A stretch of 34,250 bases of DNA, taken from the NCBI GenBank assembly GCA_019694215.1, contig JAIBCK010000033.1, positions 1 through 34,250 of the forward strand. The letters are read 5' to 3'. Positions 23,307 to 31,449 of the stretch are shown here, one piece after another. Each line of letters begins with the position of its first letter. Position 1 is the first letter of the stretch. The notes below the pieces were generated by a model. The model did no database searches and was not told the DNA's origin. It saw only the letters and a list, made by a program, of their open reading frames with translations. Origin of the DNA: Thermoflexales bacterium (GTDB lineage: Bacteria > Chloroflexota > Anaerolineae > J036 > Brachytrichaceae). The translations under genes and the position numbers were made by a program.

Positions 23307-25847
23307 CTACTTCCCCATCAGCTTGCGGGCCTGGGCGCGCCAGCTGGCGTAGTCGGGGATGCGGAACTTCGGCGGCTTGACGATCTCGTTCAGTTCGTCG
23401 TCGCCGGCCTCGATCAGGGCGCCGTAGGTGCAGATCCCTGCGTCATACAGGCGCTTCTCGAAGGTGAAGCCGATGCCGTCGATGGGCTCGAAGTCATCGG
23501 GCTTGCGCGAGTCCCACTTGCGGCCCTCGCTGTTGGTCTCGGTCGCCAGGCGGCGGGCATCCGCCACGATCCCGGCGTAGTCGAAGCGCTCGAGCTGCAG
23601 CCCGCTCACTTCGAGAACCTTGATCAGCTGTTCCCTGGGCGTGTTGGCGAGCTCGGAATAGGTGCCGATCCCGGCTGCATACAGCCGGCCCTCGAACACG
23701 GTGCCGATGCCCTTGACATCCGAAAGGTGCTGCGGGCAGGACAGCGTGTAGGGGGTCTTGTCGCCGGCCGCGCGCGGCTTGGTGATCCGCTTCTTGGGTG
23801 GCGTGTCCACCAGGCCGACGGCCGCGGCGCCTGCGGCCATCGTCACGGGCGCGACCTTGGCGTTGAGCTGCGCCTGGAGCTTCGCGATCTCGGCCTTGAG
23901 CGCATCGCGCTCCTCGTCGTCATCGTCCAGATCGGCCTTGAGTGCGGCGATGTGCTGGTTGGCCTTGTCGAGCTGGCCCTGCAGGGCCGGCACCAGGGTG
24001 TAGACCTCGGACTTGTCCGTGGCGTGCGCATCGCGCGTCGCGGCCAGCTCATGGCCGAGGCGGCTGCGGTCCTCATTGACCGAGTTGAACTCGGCCTTGA
24101 GCGCGTCATACTTCAGACGCAGGTCGGCGAGGTCCTTGCTGGACGCGCTTTCCATCGATGCAAAGGCGGTGGCCTTGGCTGTGGCTGCCTCTTCGTGCTT
24201 GTTGCGCCACATCGCGGCATCGGCGAGTGCCGCGCTCAGGCGGGCGTTGAGGTCATCGCTGGTGTTGCCGAGTTGGGCGCGTTCGGCCTCCAGCCCTTCA
24301 ACCTTGGCGCGCCACATGCCGGCATCGGCCAGCGCGGCACCCAGACGGGCGTTGAGATCGTCGCTGGTCTCGCCGAGGCGGGCCTTGTCGGCTTCCAACC
24401 CCTCGATCTTGGTGCGCCACATCGCGGCGTCTGCGGTGGCGGTGTTGGCGCGGGCCTCGAAATCACCCAGCCGCACGCGCAGCGCGTTGACTTCCTCGAT
24501 GGGGGCCATCTTGGCGTTCGCGGCGGTCAGCGCATCGAGCTTGACGCGCAGTGCGTTCGCGTCGGCGTTGGCCGCCGCGAGCTTGGCTTCCAGGTCGGCC
24601 CGGGCCTTGGCAGCGGCCGAGGCATCGGTCTCGAACTTTCCGAGCTTGAGCTTGAGGTCGGCGCTTTCGGTCTGGAGATTGGTCATCAGCGAGGCGGAAG
24701 CCTTGGCGCTGGTGGCCGCGCTCTCGGCCTTGTCGAGCTGGGCCTGCAGGCCGCCGAGGCGAACCTTCAGATCCCCGAGCTCATTGTCGCGCGCGAGCAG
24801 GCTGGTCTGGAGGGCGGTGCGCTCCTTGAGCGCGGCATCCAGCTTGGCCTGCAGATCGGTGGCGAGGCCGGCGGAGGCCTGCGCATCGGCGTAGAACTTG
24901 GCGACCTCGGCGGGGTGCGGGCCCTCGGCCTTGGCCTTGAGCGCGGCATCCAATTCACCCTGCAGCTTGCCGAGCTTGGCCTTGAGGCCATCCAGCTCGA
25001 GGCCGGCATCGGCCTTGGCCTTGAGCGCGGCGTCCAGATCGGCCTTGAGCTTGCCCTTGTCGCCCTCGAGCGCCTTGGTCAGCCCAGCGGACACGCCGGC
25101 CGCGGCGGTGAGCTTGCCGATCTCGGCGGCCAGGTTGACGCCCTTGCCCTGCTCAGCCTTGAAGTCGGCATCGAGCTTGCCAAAGCGGGCCTTGAGGCCG
25201 TCGAGTTCGACGCCGGCATCGGCCTTGGCCTTGAGCGCGGCATCCAGATCCCCTTGCAGTTTGGCGAGCTTGGCCTTGAGGCCGTCGAGTTCGACGCCGG
25301 CATCGGCCTTGGCCTTGAGCGCGGCATTCAGGTCACCTTGCAGCTTGCCCTTGTCGCCCTCGAGGGTCTTGACGGCGGCGGTCGCCTTGGTAAGGTCGGC
25401 GGTCAGGTTCACGCCCTTGGACTTCTCGGCGTTAAGGTCAAGGGTGAGCTTGTCGAGCTGGGCCTTGAGGTCGGCGAGCAAGCCTTCCTTTGTCTTGAGA
25501 TCGCCCGTGAGGCCGAGACGGGTCTTCGCGCCGGCGTCGACCTCGCCGCGCAAGTTGCCAATCTGCAGCTTGAGGTCCGCGAGCTCCTTGTCGCGGCCGG
25601 CGAGCAGGTCAGCGTTGGCCTTGGCGTCGGCCTCGAGCTTGCCGAACTTGAGCTTCCAGTCGGCCTGTTCGCGCTCGAACGCCGCGATGCGCGTTTCATA
25701 CTCGGATACCTTTGTGCTGGACTGCGAACGGCGCCATCGACCCAGCACAAAGATGTCGATGACCAGCATCAACAGAGCACCGATGACCCCAGCAATCAAA
25801 TACCACAGCCATTGCGGGACCGCGCTCCAGTTAAAGCCGAAATTCAT
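23307..25847 (-). CDS. Membrane-anchored long coiled-coil protein with C-terminal helix-hairpin-helix modules
   Basis: 846 residues. The start MNFGFNWSAVPQWLWYLIAG has GGAGG five bases ahead. One transmembrane helix (about 13-35) is followed by some 650 residues of nearly uninterrupted coiled coil (about 45-700) rich in Ala, Lys, Leu and Asp, including 28-residue, four-heptad repeats such as LQGDLDAALKAKADAGVELD. The C-terminus carries two similar modules: LSDVKGIGTVFEGRLYAAGIGTYSELA and FEPIDGIGFTFEKRLYDAGICTYGALIEAG, each with the GIG turn of helix-hairpin-helix folds (the DUF4332-like type often annotated as flap-endonuclease-like). Such modules bind DNA or protein; nuclease activity is not supported. 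It may tether a cytosolic partner, possibly DNA, to the membrane. It is encoded upstream of the surface-protein gene, 79 bases apart. Confidence 0.8.
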   Translation of the reverse strand: MNFGFNWSAVPQWLWYLIAGVIGALLMLVIDIFVLGRWRRSQSSTKVSEYETRIAAFEREQADWKLKFGKLEADAKANADLLAGRDKELADLKLQIGNLRGEVDAGAKTRLGLTGDLKTKEGLLADLKAQLDKLTLDLNAEKSKGVNLTADLTKATAAVKTLEGDKGKLQGDLNAALKAKADAGVELDGLKAKLAKLQGDLDAALKAKADAGVELDGLKARFGKLDADFKAEQGKGVNLAAEIGKLTAAAGVSAGLTKALEGDKGKLKADLDAALKAKADAGLELDGLKAKLGKLQGELDAALKAKAEGPHPAEVAKFYADAQASAGLATDLQAKLDAALKERTALQTSLLARDNELGDLKVRLGGLQAQLDKAESAATSAKASASLMTNLQTESADLKLKLGKFETDASAAAKARADLEAKLAAANADANALRVKLDALTAANAKMAPIEEVNALRVRLGDFEARANTATADAAMWRTKIEGLEADKARLGETSDDLNARLGAALADAGMWRAKVEGLEAERAQLGNTSDDLNARLSAALADAAMWRNKHEEAATAKATAFASMESASSKDLADLRLKYDALKAEFNSVNEDRSRLGHELAATRDAHATDKSEVYTLVPALQGQLDKANQHIAALKADLDDDDEERDALKAEIAKLQAQLNAKVAPVTMAAGAAAVGLVDTPPKKRITKPRAAGDKTPYTLSCPQHLSDVKGIGTVFEGRLYAAGIGTYSELANTPREQLIKVLEVSGLQLERFDYAGIVADARRLATETNSEGRKWDSRKPDDFEPIDGIGFTFEKRLYDAGICTYGALIEAGDDELNEIVKPPKFRIPDYASWRAQARKLMGK
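25191..25345 (-). repeat. 84-bp tandem repeat within the coiled-coil gene
   Basis: Segments around 25191-25260 and 25275-25345 are almost identical at an offset of exactly 84 bases, which is 28 codons or four heptads. Related, more diverged copies lie near 24950-25045. They show that the rod grew by in-frame duplication. Confidence 0.8.
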
Positions 25848-25968
25848 GGTTTCCTCCGGGGAATGTTGAAAGGGATGAAGGCTCAATGGGCCACGAACAC
25901 CAAGCCCGTGCCTCGGGGCAACGCTCAGCCCGCGAAGCCTGGGCGTATTCGTGCCGAACGTGCCGCAG

Positions 25969-25997
25969 ACGATAGCACGAGTGCGCGCTGTTGGCAA
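25969..25997 (-). promoter_or_regulatory. Extended -10 promoter of the coiled-coil gene
   Basis: TTGCCA (25997-25992), 17-base spacer, TATCGT (25974-25969), with TG one base before the -10 (TGCTATCGT). It faces the coiled-coil gene. Confidence 0.6.
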
Positions 25998-26153
25998 GCA
26001 CAAAATGGTCATTTCGGGCCGCTTGAGACACCGTCTGTATAGTCGTATGAGCGCCCAAGGTCTGCAACCGTCGTGGGGGATGCTGTTGCTCATCGTGGGA
26101 AAGCCGTCGGGCGGCCGTACCCCGCGCGCCATGCAGGTCCTTCATTCACCCCC

Positions 26154-26159
26154 TATACT
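26154..26159 (+). promoter_or_regulatory. Candidate -10 element for the C39-like gene
   Basis: TATACT, five of six to consensus, 13 bases before ATG 26173; a start 6-7 bases later would leave a leader of only about six bases. No good -35. Confidence 0.45.
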
Positions 26160-26172
26160 CCGCCGAACCGCG

Positions 26173-27492
26173 ATGCGTGCTGGTCGTGGCGTGACGATGA
26201 TGACGACAACCCGCGCGCGCCCCGTTCTTCAGATTCAACGCCTCCTCCCGGCGGCGCTGGCGCTTGTGCTGCTATCGGGGTGCGGCCGCGTTCAGGCGCT
26301 GATCAACCCGCCTACGCCGCGCCCGCCCGCGCCGACTGACTTCGCGCCCGCTGTGACGGTGGACGCCTCGCATGTGGCTTCTGTCTTTGGGCAGGAGGGT
26401 GGCGTGTCGCCCACCGAGACGCCCGTCCCGCCCGCGCTGACCGAGACGCCGACCCCGCTGCCCCCTCCCGGCCCGACGGCGACCCCTGCTCCGACGGCAA
26501 CGTCGGCACCAACGCGCACGCCCGCGCCCACCGTCACCCGGACCGCGGCACCAATTCTGGTGCCGATGACTTACACGCCGCTGAAGTCCGCCCAGCTGCG
26601 CGGCTTCCGCTACGAGCGGCAGTCCTTTAACAACTGTGGCCCGGCGACGACGGTGACGCTGCTCTCGTTCTATGGCCGGGCGGAGACGCAGGTGCAGGCG
26701 GCTGCCTTCATGCGGCCGGGCAAGGATGACAAGAACGTCTCACCGTCCGAGATCACCGCCTTTGCCGGCAGCCTGGGCCTCGGTGGCCGGGTGGTGGTGG
26801 GCGGCGACCTGACGTTGCTGCGCGCGCTGATCAGCAATGGCATCCCCGTCATCGTCGAGAGCTGGTTCATCCCTGAGCCCAACGACCAGATGGGCCACTA
26901 CCTGCTCCTGACCGGCTACGATGGCGAGCAGCTCTTCTTCAGTGACAGCTACCACGGACCGGACACGCGTCAGCGTGCGGATGAATTTGACGCGTTGTGG
27001 AAAGTCTTCAACCGGCTGATGATCGTGGTGTGGAAGCCCGAACAGGCCGGCCTGGTGACGCGCCTGCTGGGGCCGCGCGCCAATGATGCGCAGATGCTCG
27101 ACCTCGCGCTGGCCCGCGCGCGCGCCGAGATCGAGGCCAACCCGCAGGATCCCTTTGCCTGGTTCAACGCCGGCTCGACGCTGGCCGGGCAGGGCCAATT
27201 TGCCCGCGCGGCGCGGGCGTATGACACGGCGCGCGGGCTGCGGCTGCCGTGGCGGATGCTCTGGTATCAGTTCGGCCCCTACGAGGCCTACTTCGGCGCG
27301 GGCGAATTCGACACCGTCATCAGGCTGGCCACGCAGACGCTGTCCACGACCAACGGGCTGGAGGAAAGCCTGTACTGGCGCGGGCGCGCGCAGCAGGCCC
27401 AGGGCCGGGCCGCCGAGGCGAAGGCCGACTTCGAGGCGGCCTTGAAAGAGAACCCGAACTTCGCGCCGGCCCGCGCGGCGCTCGTGAAATAG
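26173..27492 (+). CDS. C39-like peptidase lipoprotein with TPR-like C-terminus
   Basis: 439 residues from ATG 26173; ATGs at 26197 and 26200 are alternatives. The signal LLPAALALVLLSGC ends in a lipobox (Cys about 37). A Pro/Thr linker (about 70-130) leads to a C39_2-type papain-like domain: QSFNNCGPATTVTLLSFYG places the nucleophile at Cys155, GHYLLLTGYDG gives His242 and FSDSYHG gives Asp258. Family members cleave peptides or, in bacteriocin exporters, double-Gly leaders; this one is a lipid-anchored extracytoplasmic protein of unknown substrate. TPR-like repeats occupy about 310-437 (AWFNAGSTLAGQGQFARAARAYDTA, RGRAQQAQGRAAEAKADFEAALKENPN). No Shine-Dalgarno site is visible. A RAM-domain gene follows after 16 bases. 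Confidence 0.85.
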   Translation: MRAGRGVTMMTTTRARPVLQIQRLLPAALALVLLSGCGRVQALINPPTPRPPAPTDFAPAVTVDASHVASVFGQEGGVSPTETPVPPALTETPTPLPPPGPTATPAPTATSAPTRTPAPTVTRTAAPILVPMTYTPLKSAQLRGFRYERQSFNNCGPATTVTLLSFYGRAETQVQAAAFMRPGKDDKNVSPSEITAFAGSLGLGGRVVVGGDLTLLRALISNGIPVIVESWFIPEPNDQMGHYLLLTGYDGEQLFFSDSYHGPDTRQRADEFDALWKVFNRLMIVVWKPEQAGLVTRLLGPRANDAQMLDLALARARAEIEANPQDPFAWFNAGSTLAGQGQFARAARAYDTARGLRLPWRMLWYQFGPYEAYFGAGEFDTVIRLATQTLSTTNGLEESLYWRGRAQQAQGRAAEAKADFEAALKENPNFAPARAALVK

Positions 27493-27496
27493 CGCA

Positions 27497-27502
27497 TACA
27501 AT
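27497..27502 (+). promoter_or_regulatory. Candidate -10 element for the RAM-domain gene
   Basis: TACAAT exactly six bases before ATG 27509 and only a few bases after the preceding stop, implying a leaderless internal promoter. No -35 match. Confidence 0.4.
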
Positions 27503-27508
27503 CGCGGC

Positions 27509-27784
27509 ATGCTCACCGCGTTTGTGATGATCCACACCGAGGCCAACCGCGTCTCCGCGGTCGCCCAGGCCGTCGCCAACCTGCCCAACGTGTCCGAGGT
27601 CTACAGCGTCACCGGCGACATCGACGTGATCGCCATTGTGCGCGTGCCCGAATACGACCAGCTGGCGGAGGCCGTGCCCGACCAGATCGCCCTCATCCCC
27701 GGCGTACAACGCACGCACACCATGCTCGCCTTCCGCAGCTTCAGCGCCCGGGACCTGGCCTGGGATGTCGGCACGGAAAATTGA
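27509..27784 (+). CDS. Stand-alone Lrp/AsnC ligand-binding (RAM) domain protein
   Basis: 91 residues, covering only the RAM half of Lrp/AsnC regulators: MLTAFVMIHTEANRVSAVAQAVANLPNVSEVYSVTGDIDVIAIVRV, then IALIPGVQRTHTMLAF. There is no helix-turn-helix and no room for one. Full-length Lrp proteins use this domain to bind amino acids and to form octamers; single RAM proteins may sense amino acids or modulate other regulators. The position 33 bases before kynureninase makes tryptophan or a tryptophan catabolite an attractive ligand (inference). The ATG has TACAAT six bases upstream and no Shine-Dalgarno site. Confidence 0.85.
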   Translation: MLTAFVMIHTEANRVSAVAQAVANLPNVSEVYSVTGDIDVIAIVRVPEYDQLAEAVPDQIALIPGVQRTHTMLAFRSFSARDLAWDVGTEN

Positions 27785-27817
27785 TCAACCCGCAGCCACT
27801 TCTTTCCTGGGATTCTG

Positions 27818-29053
27818 ATGAGCCAACACGACACGGCTGGCGCGCTCGACCGCGCCGATGAACTCGCAGCGTTTCGCGCCCGCTTCACCCTGCCCGAGGG
27901 CGTGATCTATCTGGACGGCAATTCACTGGGTGCGCTTCCGCGCGACACGCCAGCCCGTCTTGCGCGGGCGGTCGAGCAGGAGTGGGGGCGAGACTTGATC
28001 CGCAGCTGGAACCTCGCCGGCTGGATGGACATGCCGACCCGGGTGGGCGACAAGATCGGGCGTTTGATCGGCGCGCAGCCGGGCGAAGTCGTGGTGGCTG
28101 ATTCAACGTCGATCAACCTGTTCAAGGCGCTCTCGGCGGCGCTGCGGCTCAACCCGGGCCGCTCGGCCATCCTGTCCGAGCCGGAGAACTTCCCGACCGA
28201 CCTGTATATCGCGCAGGGGCTGATCGGCCAGCTGGGCGATGGGCACCGCCTGGTGCTGCGCGAACCGGAGGCGCTGCTCGACGCCATCGATGAGGACACC
28301 GCCGTCGTGGCGCTGACGCACGTCAACTACAAGAGCGGGCGTCTGCATGACATGGCCGCGCTGACGGCGCGGGCGCACGCGCGCGGGGCGCTGGTGTTGT
28401 GGGACCTTTCGCACACTGCCGGCGCGATCCCCGTCGACCTGACGGCCATCGGGGCCGACCTGGCAGTGGGCTGCGGCTACAAGTTCCTGAACGGCGGGCC
28501 CGGCGCGCCGGCCTTCATCATGGTGGCGCGTCGCCATCAGGAGCGCTTCAGCCAACCATTGTCGGGCTGGCTCGGACATGCCCAACCGTTTGCCTTCACG
28601 CCCGAATATGTCCCGGCGCCGGGCATCGCGCGCTATCTGTGCGGCACGCCGTCGGTGCTGGGGATGATCGCGCTCGAAGTGGCCGTCGATCTGATGCTCG
28701 AGGTGCCGCCCGCCGCACTGCGGGCCAAGTCGCTGGCGCTGACCGACCTGTTCATCCGCGAGGTCGAGGCGCGCTGCGGCGGGCATGGCCTGAGGCTGAA
28801 TACGCCGCGCGCGCATGCCGAGCGCGGCAGCCAGGTCAGCTTCTCGCACCCCGAGGGTTACGCCATCATGCAGGCGCTGATCGCCCAGGGCGTGGTCGGT
28901 GATTTCCGCGCGCCCGACATCATCCGCTTCGGGTTCGCGCCGCTCTACCTGCGTTATGCCGATGTCGTCGAGGCGGCCGTCCGGCTGGCGCGCGTGCTCG
29001 ATGAGCGCCTGTGGGACACGCCCGCCTACCGCGCGCGCAAGACCGTCACCTGA
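27818..29053 (+). CDS. kynU: Kynureninase
   Basis: 411 residues, typical of bacterial kynureninases. The start VIYLDGNSLGALPRDTPARL, the substrate-loop RSWNLAGWMDMPTRVGDKIGRLIGA, ALTHVNYKSGRLHDMAALTARAH and WDLSHTAGAIPVDL are family signatures; GCGYKFLNGGPGAPAF gives the pyridoxal-phosphate Lys at 222. The enzyme hydrolyses L-kynurenine to anthranilate and alanine (or 3-hydroxykynurenine to 3-hydroxyanthranilate) in the cytosol. No other kynurenine-pathway gene (tryptophan dioxygenase, formamidase) is within the window. It probably shares an mRNA with the RAM-domain gene and lacks a Shine-Dalgarno site. It ends three bases before the convergent subtilase stop. Confidence 0.92.
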   Translation: MSQHDTAGALDRADELAAFRARFTLPEGVIYLDGNSLGALPRDTPARLARAVEQEWGRDLIRSWNLAGWMDMPTRVGDKIGRLIGAQPGEVVVADSTSINLFKALSAALRLNPGRSAILSEPENFPTDLYIAQGLIGQLGDGHRLVLREPEALLDAIDEDTAVVALTHVNYKSGRLHDMAALTARAHARGALVLWDLSHTAGAIPVDLTAIGADLAVGCGYKFLNGGPGAPAFIMVARRHQERFSQPLSGWLGHAQPFAFTPEYVPAPGIARYLCGTPSVLGMIALEVAVDLMLEVPPAALRAKSLALTDLFIREVEARCGGHGLRLNTPRAHAERGSQVSFSHPEGYAIMQALIAQGVVGDFRAPDIIRFGFAPLYLRYADVVEAAVRLARVLDERLWDTPAYRARKTVT

Positions 29054-29056
29054 CGG

Positions 29057-31429
29057 CTACTTGAAGCTCAGCGCGGCGCGCACGGCCGCGTAGGCGTTGA
29101 CGATCCCGGCTCCGGTGACGTTTGCGCCGAGGCCGCCGCACGCCACAGGCAGGTTGCCCGAGAGCGGCGTCGCCGTTTCGCGCAGGATGCGTTCGGTGGC
29201 GTCGATGTTCCCGACCAGTTTGGGTTGGGCCGACCACATCAGCGCGACCACGCCGACGATGTGCGGGCCGGCCATCGACGTGCCCGACTCCGAGATGTAG
29301 CCGCCGCCGGGCCAGGCCGAGAGCACATTCGCCCCGGGCGCGAGGATGTCCGGCTTGGTCCGCCCGGAGCCGTCGACGGTCACCGGCCCGCGGCTGCTGA
29401 AGCTGGTCACCTTGCCGGCTGAATCGACGGCGCCGACGGTGAACGACTCGTCATACAGCGCAATCGGATCCTGAACCGTCGAGCAGGCGGGGCCGTCATT
29501 GCCCGCCGAGGCGACGACGAAGATGCCGGCGCTGCGCAGCGCAGCCACGGCCGGCCGGAGGGCCTCGGGGTCGCAGCCTTCGACCGGCGGGCAGCCCCAT
29601 GAGTTGTTGATGACGTGCGCGCCCAACGCTGGATTACCATCCTTGAGCGCGTCGCCGTTGCGCGGCCAGGGCGCAAGCATGAACTGCATGCAGTCGAGAT
29701 ACAGCGCCGGGCTGGCCAGATTGCGGGCGAGGTTGACGCAGCCGAACCACTCCGCGCCGGGGGCGACGCCGGTCGGCGCGTTGCGGCCATCGGCGCGGCC
29801 GAGGATGCTGCCCAACGTATGCGTACCATGACCTCCGATGTCGGTCGGGGTCTGGGTGCCAAACCACGGATCGAACCAGTTGTAGTCGTCGTGCCCGCCG
29901 CGGCCACGGTAGGCATTGCGAAGCACCGCATGGGTGCCATCCACGCCGCTGTCGGACTGGCCGATCACGATGCCGGTGCCATTGACGCGAAACTCCGACC
30001 AGACCCGCTCGGCGCCGATCGAGGTCAGGTTCCACTGGGCGATAAAGGGCGGCGATTCATGCGAGGGCTCGGCGGCGGGGACCGGCACCGGGCGCAGGTG
30101 CGGGCTCTCCAGCACGCGGGCGACGTCGGGCCGCGCCTCCAGCATCAGGCGGGTGGGCAGGCCGCCATGCACCTCGATGGCATTGACCAGGTAATACGGT
30201 TTGTAGGGGATGCCGAGGTCGCTCAGGGTCTTGCGCAGCGGGGCCTGCGTCCTGTCCGCGTGCGCGACCAACGTGTCGTACACCGTCTTCATGCGTTGGG
30301 CGCGATCCGGGATCGCCTCGGCGCGCGAGACGTCGGCCTGATCCTTGAGGATGACGAACAGGCGATCCCCGTTCCATCCGGGATGGCCGAGCCCGGCATA
30401 CACCGCAAGGCCCAGCAGCGCCGCGCCGGCCACGGCCAGGCTCCCGAGCGCCGGGCCGACCGCCTTGCGCGACCGGCGCGCCAGCAGATACGCAATCAGC
30501 GTGACGGCGGACAGCACCGCCGCGATCAGCACGGTGAGCGTGACGGTGGGGAAGGCGGCGGCGAGCACCTCGCCGAGCACGACCGTGAGCTCATCCGGGT
30601 CGACCAGCGCGAGGGGCATGGCGAGGGCGGGGGTGAGCAGCGCGGCCAACGCTCCAGCGCCACTCCCGCGCAGGAAGATGGCGCCGGCCAGCCCGAGCAG
30701 CCCGAGCGGAAAGACCAGCAGCACTTGCGCGCCATCAAAGCCAAGCGCCGCGCCGAGGGCCATGACCCCCACACCGACCACGGTGCCGTCAAAGAGCAGG
30801 TCGGCAAGGTCGGGCTGCGCCGGCAAGCTTGCGACGCCGCAACGCGCAAACCACAGCGCCGCCGCGACGGCCACGCACAACCCGGTGGCCGTGGCCAGCG
30901 CCGTGTCGAACCAGGATCCCAGCGCACCGGCGGCCAGCCAGGCCAGGCCTGAGAGCAGCCCTACCGCGAGCGCGAGCAGCACGCCGCCGCCGCGCGGTTG
31001 GCCCGCCATCGCGCGTCGGGTCAACAGCAAGACTGCAATGACCAGGATGCACAACGCAATGAGCGATAGCGCCGCCGGTTGGGTGGCGGTCTTGGGCCAC
31101 AGGCGCAGCAGCGCAGCCGGAAGCGCAAACACGGCGATGCCCGCCCAGGCACGGTAGGCCTGGCGATCACGCTGCGACTTGAGCAGGAGGGCCAATGGCA
31201 GGGTCGGTACGACCAACGCAAGCGCAAAGCCGAGGCCGGCAATGGCCGAGACCGATGGGGCGAAGCGCTGACCGGTGGCCATCGCCAGGTCCGCCGCCCC
31301 CCATAGCCCGTTGGCAAAGAGCGCAGACACGGCGATCCACCAGAGCGCGATGCAGACAAACAACAGGATGCGCAGGGCGCGCGTGCCGGAGCCCGACGTT
31401 GGCGGGGGTTGGGGCGTTGGGTTGAGCAT
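29057..31429 (-). CDS. Subtilase (S8 family) fused to a polytopic membrane domain
   Basis: 790 residues. The first 350 contain about ten hydrophobic helices (for example LRILLFVCIALWWIAVSALF, LSLIALCILVIAVLLL, VTLTVLIAAVLSAVTLIAYLL). Residues about 355-450 (DRLFVILKDQADVSRAEAIPD ... YYLVNAIEVHGGLPTRLMLEARPDVARVLESPHL) resemble an inhibitor-I9-like prodomain. The subtilase domain from about 465 has the full triad: Asp493 (SDSGVD), His534 (GGHGTH) and Ser718 (GTSMAGPH), plus the oxyanion Asn in INNSWG. Secreted subtilases normally have one signal peptide; here the protease is held at the outer face of the membrane. Start ATG 31429 lies 20 bases after the esterase stop, with GGAG 11 bases ahead. 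The helices may sense or transport something, unknown. Confidence 0.85.
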   Translation of the reverse strand: MLNPTPQPPPTSGSGTRALRILLFVCIALWWIAVSALFANGLWGAADLAMATGQRFAPSVSAIAGLGFALALVVPTLPLALLLKSQRDRQAYRAWAGIAVFALPAALLRLWPKTATQPAALSLIALCILVIAVLLLTRRAMAGQPRGGGVLLALAVGLLSGLAWLAAGALGSWFDTALATATGLCVAVAAALWFARCGVASLPAQPDLADLLFDGTVVGVGVMALGAALGFDGAQVLLVFPLGLLGLAGAIFLRGSGAGALAALLTPALAMPLALVDPDELTVVLGEVLAAAFPTVTLTVLIAAVLSAVTLIAYLLARRSRKAVGPALGSLAVAGAALLGLAVYAGLGHPGWNGDRLFVILKDQADVSRAEAIPDRAQRMKTVYDTLVAHADRTQAPLRKTLSDLGIPYKPYYLVNAIEVHGGLPTRLMLEARPDVARVLESPHLRPVPVPAAEPSHESPPFIAQWNLTSIGAERVWSEFRVNGTGIVIGQSDSGVDGTHAVLRNAYRGRGGHDDYNWFDPWFGTQTPTDIGGHGTHTLGSILGRADGRNAPTGVAPGAEWFGCVNLARNLASPALYLDCMQFMLAPWPRNGDALKDGNPALGAHVINNSWGCPPVEGCDPEALRPAVAALRSAGIFVVASAGNDGPACSTVQDPIALYDESFTVGAVDSAGKVTSFSSRGPVTVDGSGRTKPDILAPGANVLSAWPGGGYISESGTSMAGPHIVGVVALMWSAQPKLVGNIDATERILRETATPLSGNLPVACGGLGANVTGAGIVNAYAAVRAALSFK

Positions 31430-31449
31430 GGGGATGGCGCCTCCGGCGC

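Larger units (their letters stand above)
25848..26172. other. Divergent intergenic region
   Basis: This gap of about 325 bases separates the coiled-coil gene from the C39-like gene. It contains the minus-strand promoter at 25969-25997 with a leader of about 115 bases, and a plus-strand TATACT at 26154-26159. I see no convincing gene; open frames through it lack family-like sequence. Confidence 0.6.

Noticed and set aside
23727-26042. Plus-strand open frame of 771 codons with Gly/Leu/Glu repeats
   Set aside because: It is the complement of the coiled-coil gene repeats; the minus-strand frame has a ribosome binding site, promoter and recognisable domains.
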